Both the position numbers and the translations under genes were made by a program. This document shows, piece by piece, positions 12,201 to 22,429 of a stretch of DNA of 64,000 nt; positions within the stretch are counted from its first letter, which is position 1, and each line of letters begins with the position of its first letter. Source of the stretch: Silene latifolia (Eukaryota; Streptophyta; Magnoliopsida; Caryophyllales; Caryophyllaceae); contig NC_133536.1 of the NCBI RefSeq assembly GCF_048544455.1, positions 168,908,325-168,972,324 on the forward strand. The letters run 5' to 3'. The notes below the pieces were generated by a model, which saw nothing but the letters and a program-made list of their open reading frames with translations, did no database searches and was not told where the DNA came from.

Positions 12201-12321
12201 ATGCTTGAAATCCGGGAAAGTTTTGAAAGTGAATGGGCAAAGACTTAAGCATTATCATGAAGAAATTGAAGTGGGTGAAGTGGAAACACTCCACCTTGTT
12301 GATCCAATTTACTCAAATTAA
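9139..12321 (+). pseudogene. pol: Pol of the Athila-like element: reverse transcriptase, RNase H, integrase with two in-frame stops
   Basis: One frame runs from about 9139 to 12321. The RT has the catalytic motif FMDD (about 10147-10158) with [11 protein letters not shown] before it. RNase H contains FTDHAAL and a conserved [10 protein letters not shown] block. The integrase has a zinc-binding CDRCQR, then [10 protein letters not shown] and ISDRGTHF for the first two catalytic Asp residues and a later Glu in NREIKAI. Stops are TGA at 11308-11310, in the zinc-binding region and consistent with C-to-T decay of an Arg codon, and TAA at 11551-11553, between the two catalytic Asp residues. No functional integrase can be made. 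The N-terminal part contains two copies of the element's palindrome, translated as NSHRASF and ELARCEF. Confidence 0.85.
9267..9312 (+). repeat. Palindrome pair inside the pol coding region
   Basis: CTCGCACCGTGCGAG (9267-9281) and CTCGCACGGTGCGAG (9298-9312) are separated by 16 bp, the same spacing as in the LTR pair. The surrounding TTTCCAG..CCAGAA bases are also shared with the LTR copy. This looks like a copied module rather than chance. Confidence 0.65.
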
Positions 12322-13319
12322 TGAAGATGCAATTTTGTCGAGCCATCGACGTTAAATAAACGGCAAAACTTTGTAAATATTTCCTTCCCTTGCATATTTA
12401 AATTCCGCATTGCATTGTCTTTATTGCATTTTTCATGTTTAAATTAATTGCATCCTTTAATTCTCGCATTATAAATTAAATCATTTGCATTTTCATTAAT
12501 GTTTTTGGCATGTTAAGACGGTTTAATGTGTGTTTTAGTGATAGGATACCAACTCAAGGGCATATGTGAAGAAAGGAAGGAAGAATGATGTGTAAAAGGA
12601 TTGGCTAAAGTGGAGAATTAAGCAACAAAAAAGCCACTTCCAGCAGAAAAAGTCGCACGGTGCGACTTTTAAAGAGAGCCTTTCTCGCACCGTGCGAGAA
12701 ACCGAGAAGACATGCATTTCAGCCTCAATTCCCACGACATCCTCATTTGTTCTTCCCCAATTCCTTTAGCATTCACACTCCCTCTTCACCATAACCCTAA
12801 TCCCCCTAAAAATCACTCATCAAACCCTTCTCAAATAATCAAAATCAAGCAATTTACCTTCAAGTTTTATCAACTTTCATCACCCAACATCAATTTGGGC
12901 AAGGTAATTGCAGAAAAACCACAAAACCATCGACTATTTCGACTTAGGGTTTCGAGTAATTGAACAATTGAAGATTTATGGGTTGCAAATTGGATTGAAG
13001 GGACGACTTTAAGCATTTTGGGATAGCATTCATCAACCAACAACACAAACAAGGATCAAAGGGAGGTATAACACCTTAGTCTTCTCCTTGTCATTCATAG
13101 TTTACTAGATTTCGAATTTGAGTGCTTCAAAATCGAAATTTAGTTGTTTAATTGTGTTGAAGTTGTCCTTAAACAATCTTTTAACTTGTGAGGTGTTTTT
13201 ATTCCAACAAATAACTAATTAGCACTTCATTTTTGTAGTGCATATTAGGTGTTTGTTCTTTTGCCTCACCCAAATCTTTTCCACAAAAATTGTGTTTTCT
13301 GAAAATCAATTGTTCTACA
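12322..13319 (+). other. Spacer between pol and the ORF-1-like frame
   Basis: It is AT-rich and apparently non-coding. It holds the third palindrome pair, AGTCGCACGGTGCGACT (12651-12667) and TTCTCGCACCGTGCGAGAA (12682-12700). Sequence after 12730 resembles a leader with an intron (AGGTATAACAC near 13064), but I cannot define one. Confidence 0.5.
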
Positions 13320-14871
13320 ATGGGCAAAGGCAAAGCAACCGAGGCTTCCTCCTCAAAAGGACCCAAGGGAGCCTCGGATTATGATGAAAATGAATACTCG
13401 GGTAAGGAGGGCCTCCGAGACAAGGCCCTCTCAAATTGGAAGAAGTTTGCTTCGGTGTCAACTATGGCACAAACTAAGTTCCTAGACCACGATATTCTTT
13501 CGGAATTGGGAATGCTTGACTTGACCCGAATGCTCTTGGAAAAAGTTGGACTTGAGGCCTACACTAACATGGCCGCACACACCCGAAGGGGTGTTACCTT
13601 TGAGTTTCTATCTTCGTTGGAAAAAGTGAAATTGGGGAGGGACAAGACCCCGGGGATCAAATTCCGGGCATGCCGCCTTACCCATACATTGACTTATGAT
13701 GAGGTACAAGAGGCCCTACATATCACCAAAACCCCCATCAAGGAAAATCTTGACAAAAAATTGATGAGTGCCTTTTGGAATGATATTACGGGAGATGTGC
13801 GTCATGGAAACTCAAAGAATACCACCATCCCCAACCCGGTCTTGCGCCTCCTAAGCCGTCATATAAACACCAACTTCTTGGTCATGACCGAACCAACAAA
13901 AATGCAATATCAACAAATTCAATGTCTATGGTCGATGACCCCGGAAGGGAAGGGAGTACCGGATTGGGTGGATTTGTTTGTGAGTGGTTGCCTTGAACTA
14001 CAAAAGAATCCAAAAGGGACCATTTTTATTGGGGGCATGATCGAATTGATTGTGCAAAAGACTGGTGTACCATTTCCACCCAATGCTTATGAACTCTATG
14101 GTAGTGGTCGCATTGACTACCATTACTTGAAGCACGCCAAAATGATTGAGGTGGTTGACAAAATCACCCCCTTGGTCATTTGGTGCATGGGTGGGCAAAA
14201 CTCCAAACATTACATGTACCTACCCCGTCCCTCTAACTCACCCTTGGGTTGGGGGAGTGCACAAGATTTCTACATGCCTCCCGACGATGCCTTTGTGTAC
14301 CTTTGGGTTGATAGAGCCCAAGTAGTTGAGCCGGAAGAGGATGAGGGAGGAGAGCAACCGCAAGTGGGGGGGGGCTTTGACTTTTGGTGACATGCCTCAT
14401 AATGATGCACCATTTGATGAACCCATGCCTAATGCCCCGTATGATGAGCCCCACTTCACTCCACCCCAAATGCCACAACAACAACAACAATATCCTTTTT
14501 CGGACCCTCAATTCAACTACCCGGCCTTCCACACATGGCAAACCAACATCACCAACCGTGTCTCAAACATTGAGTCTACCCTCTCCCAAATGCAACTAAC
14601 GGAGAATGCTCGGTGGGGAATCACCGAAAACCGCTACCACCACTATCAAGAGGATTTGGAAGAGATGCGTTATACTTCAAACGCAACTTTTAATATGGTG
14701 GCCGCGATGAATGCTCAATTCATGCATCAATTCCCCACCCAATACCAAGGGTATAATGAGACTAAGGTTGAGGAAACAAGAGCCGAAATGGCTAGATTTC
14801 GAAGAAGAAGAGAATCACGAAGAAGAGGAGAACCTCCGGACTTTGGAGGTGCCTCAAGCTCACACTCTTGA
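13320..14871 (+). pseudogene. ATHILA ORF-1-like (env-position) protein, frameshifted at a G run
   Basis: The start is MGKGKATEASSS at 13320. The protein resembles the plant ATHILA ORF-1 family (DLTRMLLEKVGLEAYTNM ... FEFLSSLEKV ... FRACRLTHTLTYDEV), found downstream of integrase where an env-like gene sits. Its function is unknown. The frame ends at 14390, but coding potential continues in the next frame from about 14375 to 14871, with Pro/Gln-rich sequence, coiled coil and a basic Arg-rich tail. The switch falls in a run of nine G (14366-14374), so slippage of one base is the likely lesion, or an assembly error. Confidence 0.65.
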
Positions 14872-15892
14872 GTGAGTTTAGGGTGTTCACCTCACAATTT
14901 GGGGACAAAGTGAAGATTTAAGTGTGGGGTGGACATGAGTGGGTATCATGTATATATTGTAATATATTCAATTCCATGCATTGTATTTAATTTCAAAAAA
15001 AATGAAAAAAAAAATGAAACTAAAAGAAAAAAAAAACCCCGGCTAGGGTGAAAACCCGAAAGGGCATCCTAGGCAAAAATGGGAAAGTGGCCGAGGCCGG
15101 AGTGAAAACCCGAAAGGGCGCTCCGGGCAAAATGAAGAAAAGAGTGCGAGCCACGAGAGTAGAGGTGAGGAAAAGAGCTAAACCGAAAACCCAAAAGGGC
15201 GGTTAGGCAAAATGAGAGAAGTAGGAAAAAAAAATTGGAAAATCTTGTGACCTCTTTGAAGCCTTGAAATCATGTCACATACATGACTATTTCCATTTGG
15301 AGTTGGTGACATAAGTGGTGGAGCTCTAGAAGGCCGGATGGGTAGGTTAGTAGTGTGCCAAGACTAGGAGGGGGATTCGGAAGCTTACTTTGTTACTAGT
15401 GCTTGGCATACTTGTTGTGTGGGATTGTGTTGACTTGTATTATGCATTGTTGGAGAGGTTGTGTTTGGTTGTTGAGTTGTTATAGAATTGTTGAAGAATG
15501 GAGGTATTTGAGGTTGCCTAATTGATAGGTTAGGAGAGGCTTTGATGACCAAGGTAGCCTTGTGTGAACCCAAGTGGAGTAATAAGGAGGATGTGTTGAG
15601 TTTTGGGAAAGGATGAATGGATGAATTGGTGGACTTAGGATCATCTTAGAAGAGGGATGACATAAGGAGGGGGAGTGAGAGAAGAGAGGTTTGAATTGGT
15701 GGAATTTGGGTCACTTACTCACTTATTGGAGCTATGAAGGAAAGTGACCATGTGCTTAGAAGAGAGATGATATAAGTAGGAAGAGCGAGATGAAGAGAGG
15801 GGAATTAGGAGTGCCCATACTTCTTGGCCTAGGTGGTGATTAGGTTTACTCTAGTTTGCTCGGGACGAGCAAAGGGCTAAGTGTGGGGTGTT
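14872..15892 (+). other. 3' untranslated region of the Athila-like element
   Basis: It contains A-rich tracts and three spaced copies of GAAAACCCGAAAGGGC or a close variant (15050-15065, 15104-15119, 15185-15200). The purine-rich tract AAAGGGCTAAGTGTGGGGTG lies just before the 3' LTR. No ORF is convincing. Confidence 0.6.
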
Positions 15893-16903
15893 TGATGAGC
15901 TCCTATTTCTACTACGTTTTGGCACCATTTTGAGCTCATTTGGTAGCACTTGGTGACGGTTTTTGACGTTATTTAGCCAATTCCATGTGCTTCACCATAT
16001 AGCATGATTTCAAGTGAAGATTAAGAAGCCAAGAGATCGAGAGAATTGTCCAAGGAAGAGCCAAGAACAAGCTTGAAGAAATACCACGAGAAAGCCTTCC
16101 AAAGGATCAAAGGAAGAACGAAAGAAAGACGCACTCCAGGACCAAACTCGCACCGTGCGAGTTTCCAGACACCAGAACTCGCACGGTGCGAAAAATCTGG
16201 GTTTCATGGTGATTTGTATTACGGGTCTTCCCTTTGTTAAGCCCATAATTATTAGGTTACGGTAGACTATAAATAGGATGTTTGCAAGTAGGTTAAGCAT
16301 CTTTTGTTCACTTTAATTGAATTCATTTTTGAAATAATGGTCAAAAATAAAATATTTGTCGTTTTGGGTCGCTTTTGAAAATATTTGTCAAAATGGTGTC
16401 CACGTAGGCTCGGGATTTTTGGACCTAAAACACGCCACTACCAATGACGTGTTTATAATGAGTAGGGAAAGAAACTTCATTAAAAAGTGGACTAAAACAA
16501 ACACGCCATTGGGAATGGCGGGTTTCGGAGGGGAAACACGCCATCCCCTATGGCGTGTCTCATGTAATTTTTTTTTTTTTTTTTTAAAGTTCAGTCAGTT
16601 GAGGAAAAAAATTGTTGTAAAGACACGTCACTACCAATGGCGTGTTTCCAAACACGCCATTAATAGTGGCGTGTTTCAGGTCTAGAAATCCCGAGCCTAC
16701 GTGGACACCATTTTGACAAATATTTTCAAAACCGACCCAAAACGACAAATATTTTATTTTTGACAATTATTTCAAAAATGGACTCACTTTAATTAATCAA
16801 GTTGTAATTTGGGAATATTTTCATCTTTTAAATTGGGTTTAGATCTAATCATGGAGAACTAATCTCCCTTTCTTAATCCGACTCAAAGGCTTAATCTTTG
16901 GTT
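15893..16903 (+). repeat. Truncated 3' LTR of the Athila-like element
   Basis: It matches 5159-5684 of the 5' LTR, interrupted by a 465-bp MITE plus an 11-bp duplication. It keeps the palindrome pair (16147-16190) and TATA box (16271). Homology ends at CTTAATCTTTGGTT near 16903, where copia leader sequence begins. Confidence 0.8.
16319..16783. mobile_element. Mutator-type MITE with long inverted repeats
   Basis: About 110-bp terminal inverted repeats (GTCCACGTAGGCTCGGGAT inside both arms) make the element nearly a foldback. TCACTTTAATT occurs on both sides (16308-16318 and 16784-16794), and the empty site is visible in the 5' LTR at 5575. A duplication of 9-11 bp fits the Mutator superfamily. 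The centre has several copies of ACACGCCATT and AATGGCGTGT. The apparent ORFs are just the two arms. Confidence 0.75.
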
Positions 16904-17345
16904 TTGGGTTAGCCCCATGTGCTACCCTTGTTTGATTTTGGGTTAGCCCCATGTGCTACCCTCCCTTGTCGTGTGCTACCCTCCCTGGTTTAATTTCGGG
17001 TTAGCCTCGTGTGCTACCCTCCTCGGATTAGCTCTTTTGCTATCCGAATTTTTTTTTTTGGTTACCTTTGTCGGGTCAATTTTTTTTTTTTTTTTTACTG
17101 CCCGGATTTCGGGTTAGCATTTTTGTTTTTGCTACTCTATTGCTTTGAATAAAATGTTCCGGCTCATGACCATCAACAAATTCATTCCGGCGTTTTTGCC
17201 CATTTTTGTTTTTTTGTGTGGGAAGAGTATTTTTTTCTATCATAGGAAGCAAATGATTTTTTTTTTTTGTTTTTTTTTGTGATTTTTTTTTATGGGACGG
17301 ATGAGGTAGGATCGTAATATCATCGCCCAGATTTGACAACCATGG
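16904..17345 (-). other. Internal leader of the copia element
   Basis: It lies next to the copia primer site. It has three or four degenerate copies of GGGTTAGCCCCATGTGCTACCC (plus-strand reading, 16905-17025) and long T runs. No coding sequence. Confidence 0.55.
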
Positions 17346-17357
17346 GCTCTGATACCA
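17346..17357 (-). promoter_or_regulatory. Copia primer binding site (initiator tRNA-Met)
   Basis: On the minus strand TGGTATCAGAGC directly follows the LTR end, with no spacer. It is the standard plant Ty1/copia primer site. Confidence 0.85.
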
Positions 17358-17708
17358 TGTTAGAATTTTGGCAGCGGAAGTATGTGAGCACGATATTTTC
17401 AACATGGATAATTTTATTTATATGTTAAATGTGTATGATATTACATGATATTGGGGGAGACGATATTGGTGGTATGACCTTCATAGCTCCATGTTAGAGC
17501 TTGAGGCTACACACAAATGAGAGGCATACAAGCCTATTTATACTTGAGCATGATGGTCTTTAATTTTCTCTAGATTTCTCTAGACTACATTTTCTTATTT
17601 ATTGTCTCGAGTTTTCTATACCTTTATTTTCCTAGATTGTTCTACATGTTTAGGTAAAAACATTGAATATATTAATTTCAAGAATTTTCTAGATTACTAT
17701 CTTTAACA
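17358..17708 (-). repeat. Complete copia 5' LTR (351 bp)
   Basis: Ends TGTTAGAA and TTTAACA form a short inverted repeat. CAAGTATAAATAGGC on the minus strand is the likely promoter. TTATC follows at 17709-17713. Confidence 0.8.
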
Positions 17709-17763
17709 TTATCATTCCCGCCTAATCGAGAAATACAATCTTACTTCCTCAATGTGGTTATTT

Positions 17764-18381
17764 AGGGTTTTTTTTGCCAAACACAACTTTTAAAAAACTT
17801 TTTTTTCCAAACACCACCTTTAAAAAAAAAGTTTGTCCAACACAACCTTTAATAATTTATTTTTTGTCAAACACGACCTTTTGGTCGGGGGGGTTTCTGT
17901 GAGATTTTTATTAAGGTTATGATGCTTTATTTGGTCTGAATTTTGGTATGTAGGTAAAGGGGAGTGCAAGGTAGGTCGTAGTTGTGGTGGTTGCGGTGGT
18001 TGTTGCTTGCAAGTGGTGGTTCGAGAGGAGTAAATTGACTCACGAATAAGTCATACTTTAACTTTTTTTTATTTGTATTTACCTCCACTTCGCTCCTCCA
18101 TCCCTACTTTACACACCGATAGACCCCATATAAAGTCACCTATTGCCACCATATTGATAACCGGGGGAAAGCTTACACTCCCAACTTTCCAACGAGTCTA
18201 AAAACACCTCAAACCGACCATGTTTGCTATTTCAAACATTGACTGAAAATCACCGCATTACCAGTGATCAAACTTTGGCCAAAAGGTTGTGTTTGACAGG
18301 TTGTGTTTGACAAACTTTTTTTTTAAAGGTGGTTTTTGGAAAAAAAAGTTTTTTAAAGGTTGTGTTTGACAAAAAAACCTA
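17764..18381. mobile_element. Inverted-repeat MITE just downstream of the omega-amidase gene
   Basis: The left arm (GCCAAACACAACTTTTAAAAA and following, to about 17890) and the right arm (to 18381) are reverse complements over about 120 bp and start in T7-8 / A7-8. I could not find a clear target duplication. It ends 36 bp from the stop codon of the gene, so it may lie in its 3' UTR. Confidence 0.55.
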
Positions 18382-18416
18382 TCTTTTTCATATAAGTCCT
18401 CTCTTCCTCTTTGAAG

Positions 18417-18498
18417 TTATCCCTCTGCCTTTAGTCTTTGAACGTCAATCAACTGGTAAAGATCTCCCCGGCGTTGCTTCTCAAATGGAAGATTAGTT
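18417..18498 (-). CDS. NIT2-like: Omega-amidase exon 10 (C-terminus)
   Basis: After a TATGCAG acceptor it encodes TNLPFEKQRRGDLYQLIDVQ and a short tail to TAA at 18419-18417. Phase 2 from exon 9 restores an Arg codon at the junction. Confidence 0.85.
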
Positions 18499-18615
18499 CT
18501 GCATATAGGGAAAAGGATCAGAAACTACAGATACTGCTACAATAAATGTAGAATTTAAATAGATCGGAATACATGGAGTAACAAGTAAAATATAATCGAG
18601 GTTGGTGCCATTCAC

Positions 18616-18698
18616 CTTCTAAGCTCGATAGATGAGTAATCAATCTCAGCTATAATCATCTCTTCCACATGATCTGCTTTAGCTAGGATTTCTCCAAA
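18616..18698 (-). CDS. NIT2-like: Omega-amidase exon 9
   Basis: It encodes FGEILAKADHVEEMIIAEID and YSSIELR, then GTGAAT. The 83-nt length leaves two bases that pair with exon 10. Confidence 0.85.
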
Positions 18699-18999
18699 CT
18701 GTAGAATTAAAGTCAGAGGGGACATTTGAAACTCCGCTTCTAATCACATTGACGCCATGAACTGTGTTATTCACATTCGTTTAGGAGTATCCGATATGAG
18801 TACATGTCCAATTGTCCAAGGCTGCGATTTTCATGAAAAATATGCATACTTGGCTTAAAAATGAGGTGTCCGAGTAGTCATAGCCATGCCCGAGCGTCGT
18901 GTGTCGGAAACAGGTACGCAAGGAAATAAGAAGAGTCGGAGTAAATAGGCCTTGAACAATACTTATCTTGCATTGTTTTTCACACGTATTCCATACAGG

Positions 19000-19043
<44 letters not shown>
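19000..19043. repeat. A44 homopolymer in intron 8
   Basis: An uninterrupted run of 44 A (T on the gene strand) lies 36 bp downstream of the exon 8 donor. It is probably an expanded polypyrimidine tract or old poly(A) tail. Its length may be uncertain in any assembly. Confidence 0.8.
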
Positions 19044-19044
<1 letters not shown>

Positions 19045-19078
19045 AGAAATGTCACAAGGAACAAACGAAGCGACTCAC

Positions 19079-19159
19079 TGGTCCAACAAGAGTGGAGTGA
19101 CCCCAAGCCACATAACCAGCACCAGTGTCACGTGCAGGTGAGCAAGTAGCTACATATAA
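19079..19159 (-). CDS. NIT2-like: Omega-amidase exon 8
   Basis: It encodes [20 protein letters not shown] and HSTLVGP, exactly 27 codons in phase 0, with donor GTGAGT. Confidence 0.88.
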
Positions 19160-20327
19160 CTGCCATTGAGAGTACAAATCATAAGCTTGCATAAATAGCT
19201 AACAACATGCATCGATATAACAGTAGTAGTTAGTAAACAACCTCAGCTACTTTTGAAAGTTATGCGGTCACTTGTCAATGGTACAACTGATGAAGCCATT
19301 ACGGTATCATAATACAGGCAACTAGGCAAGGATGTGAAGAGTTGACTCTTTTACCCTGCTTAGGCAAGGGCAAGGTTGCACTCATTCGATATGAATACGT
19401 ATCCGGGATAAGCGTAGATCTATCAAACCGATCATTTGGGTCGGATACATATTGGGTAATTTTAGGCGTACTGGCATTAAAGTTTGAGTCGGGTCATGTC
19501 ATTTCAGGTTCGGTAATGGTGTGTTATTATAGTCATTTCAGGATGTGGATCAGATTAGGGCAGGTCATGGCCAGGTTGGATCATGTCAATTTAGATTTCA
19601 AGATATTATTCTATTCATAATAAGGATCGGATCGGATCAGGTCGGGTTCATTGAAGTGAGGACAGTTTTGTCGTTGTAGAGGCGAAGGTGTAATGTTCAC
19701 AAGAGAGTCATATTCACCTTTGTTACATCGACTTTCATATTAACCTGTGTACTCGGTGCCTGACGCTCAAACATGGATATGACTACGGTCCTAAGCAAAA
19801 TAAGCCAACCCAATTTATCCCTTTAACACTTCAGTCAAAGCTCGACGCAGGTCAGGTCTGGCAAAACTAGTCTTGAGCACTCTCGATTGAGCTCAAACAC
19901 AGCAAGGCATGGATCGAAAAGCACGCATGAGATCGTTTTTCTTTTTCCAATTTATTTTTATGATATATTTTACTCCCTCCCATTATTTTACTTCTTCCCA
20001 CTTCATTTTACACTTTTTTTAAGGAGAGTATGAAAATGATAAGTTTACCCTTCATTATGTCACACATCAGAGCCCCCTGCCCCACCCCTTCCGTATCTCT
20101 CGCCTTCTTATCCACACAAACTTCCTACAGCCACCTACCAGCAACCACCACCACACCACTAACCACCACCCCAAGTGATGCACTACCACCCAACATTCCT
20201 TAACCCCACTAACCAATCCACCAACCGTCCACCATCTCTTGACCCCACTAACCACCACGCCACTGACCACCTACAACTTCTACCTCCGTTTACCGCAATC
20301 CCACGAAAGCCATCCCTCAGCCACGAA

Positions 20328-20856
20328 TAGAGGTGGCAATCGGGTCACACGGGTCGGTTATGGGGTCGGGTCAAGGCGGGTCGGGTCATTTCGGAATCGG
20401 GTTATGTCAGGTCAGTGACGGATTTGGATCGGTTTGGTTCATGTCGGGTCATCTTCCGGTCGGGTCATCATTGGGTGGCAAGTCGGGTTGGGTCACTAAC
20501 GGGTCAGTGTCGGGTCAGGTTATCAGCATATATTTTATCTTATATATTTAGTTTTAGATAGTTGTTTTATGTTTAAATAATGGGTAAGTGTATTAATTCT
20601 AATTTTAAGCGAAAATAATTAAGATGAATGTCAATTTGGTGTTATTTAAACCATTATTAAGCTAGTTCATTATCGGGTCTTCTATCGGGTTGAGAAAATC
20701 ACGGGTCGGGTCGGTTGAGGTCGTGTTTGAGTTGGAAAAAATGAGACTGCTATCGGTTATCGGGTCGGTTCGGGTCAGGTCGGTTTCGGGTCGCCCAATT
20801 TTCGGGCTGTGTCGGGTCGGGTTTCGGGCGGGTCGGGTCAGCTTTTGCTAGCTCTA
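20328..20856. mobile_element. hAT-type MITE with GGGTCGGGTC-rich interior, copy 1
   Basis: Termini TAGAGGTGGCAA and TTGCTAGCTCTA are imperfect inverted repeats. An 8-bp duplication GCCACGAA flanks it (20320-20327 and 20857-20864), the hAT signature. The interior is dominated by GGGTCGGGTCA-like units. Confidence 0.75.
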
Positions 20857-21167
20857 GCCACGAATCACCAACCTCCACCCCTGAAAAGCGACTAGGGTTT
20901 TTGAAGTGGGGGAGGTGTTTCATGGGGTTGGGGTCGGCTGTGAACGTGGAGGAAGAGGAGGGAAGTGAAATGGTGGAGGGTCGTGGTCGTTAGTGAATAC
21001 TCAGGACATGAAGGTGGCTGAGGGCGGTGATGTTGATTAAGGAGAGTAGTCGGTGAACGAGAATTGGACGTCAGAGGCAAAAGTGGCGGTGATGGTCACA
21101 AAGGTGGAAGTGGTCATAGGTGATAAGGGACTAAAAGGGAGGGTGGAGGTGTTTATTATGTTATGGG

Positions 21168-21914
21168 TAGAGGTGGCAAATGGGTCATTCGGGTCGGGTA
21201 TGGGACATGTCAAGGTCGGGTCATTTCGAATTTGTCATACATTTCGGATCGGGTCGGGTCATTTCGGGTTTCGGGTCATTTTCGGGTGACCTTTTGTCGG
21301 GTCACTTTCGGCTATGGGTCATTTTGGGTCGGGTCGCTTTCGGGTTAATGGCTAAAACACTTTAGTTAGTACTATTTTGATTACGAAATACTCCCTCCAA
21401 TTTTCTATTATCTTTCCCTTTCTTTTGGGCACAAAAATTAAGAAAGGGGAAGAAAGAAGGAACAAAGTAGAATAAAGTATTGTAAAAGAATAGATAAAGT
21501 AATGGAAGTTGTTGATTTTTTAGGAGAGGGAAATTAATAAAAAATAAATGAAACTTGCCAAAAAAAAAGAAAGAGGGAAGATAATCAAACTTGTGTGAAA
21601 AAGGGAAGAGGGAAGATAATAGGAAATTGGAGTACTATTTTGTAAATTTAACTATTTATAAGGGATGATTGTAACAAATGAAACTCTATTTGGGGTAAAT
21701 AACATTAATTTGACTTAGTACTTGTCGTTTCGGGTCATTTTGGGTCACTTTAAGTCATTTTGGATCGGGTGATTCGGGTCAATTATGGGTCGGGTCATTT
21801 CGGGTCGGGTCATCTTGGGTCGGGTAAACATTGGGTCAATCAAGTTTCGAGTCGGATCGGGTCAATTCGAGTTTCGGGTCATTTTCGGGTCTCGGGTCAG
21901 CTTTGTCAGGTCTA
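21168..21914. mobile_element. hAT-type MITE with GGGTCGGGTC-rich interior, copy 2
   Basis: It has the same TAGAGGTGGCAAATGGGTC start as copy 1 and ends ...GTCAGGTCTA. The 8-bp duplication is GTTATGGG (21160-21167, 21915-21922). A Stowaway is nested at 21391-21632. Confidence 0.75.
21391..21632. mobile_element. Stowaway MITE nested in the second hAT MITE
   Basis: Left end CTCCCTCCAATTTTCTATTA; the right end is its near reverse complement ending TTGGAG. TA flanks both sides (21389-21390, 21633-21634). The right terminus lacks the outer GGGAG bases. Confidence 0.6.
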
Positions 21915-22429
21915 GTTATGGGAGATGATAATTGAGGGTAGTTTGGTAAAAGTAAGAAAAAAAAATTACCGATAAAGGAAATAAAGAGAAGTGAAAAAAA
22001 AAATTGCCAAAAAGAAAAAGTGGGAAGAAAGTAGAAAATGGGAGGGAGTATATTATATTAAGTTACTTCCTATGTGTTGGTTTTTATGAATTAAGATTCT
22101 GAAATTTTTTATACTCCGTATATGAGAAAATTTAAATCAAGTCGATCTCCATCGGAGCTTCATATTTTCCAAGCAACAAGCTTTAATTTTTTGGGATGGA
22201 CGAATTTTGATCGAGTTGATCTTAAGCATGGATCAGCTCATACACACCTCTAGCCCTCTGGGTATGATACTTGTACAACCATTTCGAGCCAACACAATCA
22301 GTATTTTGCACCAAAAAGAGTTGGATAATTTTATTTTACTCTTTTAACAAAGTCCAAGTAAGATAGTTCTTCACTAATGCCCTAGCCCTACATTCGGATT
22401 TCCCAAATTAGCGTAAAAGTTGTTGGTAG

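Larger units (their letters stand above)
5159..16903 (+). mobile_element. Athila-like Ty3/gypsy retrotransposon, 3' LTR truncated
   Basis: Order on the plus strand: 5' LTR (5159-6522), tRNA-Asp primer site (6528-6545), gag-protease, RT-RNase H, integrase, a long spacer, an ATHILA ORF-1-like frame, a 1 kb untranslated region, a purine-rich tract, and a 3' LTR starting at 15893. The 3' LTR matches the 5' LTR up to about 16903, apart from an inserted MITE, and then stops, losing roughly 830 bp. By eye about 8 differences occur in the first 420 bp of the two LTRs (about 2%), so the insertion is fairly young. The copy is dead: a frame change between gag-protease and pol, two stops in pol and a frameshift in the last ORF. 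Confidence 0.85.
4957..17708 (-). mobile_element. Ty1/copia-type LTR retrotransposon remnant hosting a nested Athila-like element
   Basis: On the minus strand the 5' LTR is 17708-17358. It is followed without gap by a primer binding site TGGTATCAGAGC (17357-17346), complementary to initiator tRNA-Met and typical of copia elements. About 440 bp of internal leader follow (17345-16904). The 3' LTR survives only as 4957-5158, because an Athila-like element is inserted there. All copia coding sequence is missing. TTATC duplications flank the whole. The expected remainder of the left LTR and the end of the Athila-like 3' LTR are also missing, so one deletion with its junction near 16903 explains the arrangement. 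Confidence 0.75.
19973..22048. mobile_element. Large Stowaway-like element carrying two nested hAT MITEs
   Basis: Ends CTCCCTCCCATTATTTTACTTC (left) and the reverse complement of CTCCCTCCCATTTTCTACTT (right) are flanked by TA on both sides (19971-19972, 22049-22050). Removing the two hAT insertions leaves about 0.8 kb. That interior (20066-20320, 20865-21160) is C/A-rich and has no convincing ORF. Confidence 0.55.

Noticed and set aside
13998-14541. Minus-strand ORFs within the ORF-1-like gene
   Set aside because: No similarity to anything known; they mirror a coding region.
16356-16766. Two ORFs on opposite strands with nearly the same protein (SFWVAFENICQNGVHVGSGF type)
   Set aside because: They are the two arms of the inverted-repeat MITE read on each strand, not genes.
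18952-19149. ORF with a poly-Lys stretch
   Set aside because: Produced by the A44 run in an intron of the omega-amidase gene; its 3' part overlaps exon 8 on the opposite strand.
20067-20270. Gly/Val/Trp-rich minus ORF
   Set aside because: Translation of CCACCA repeats; no sign of a gene.
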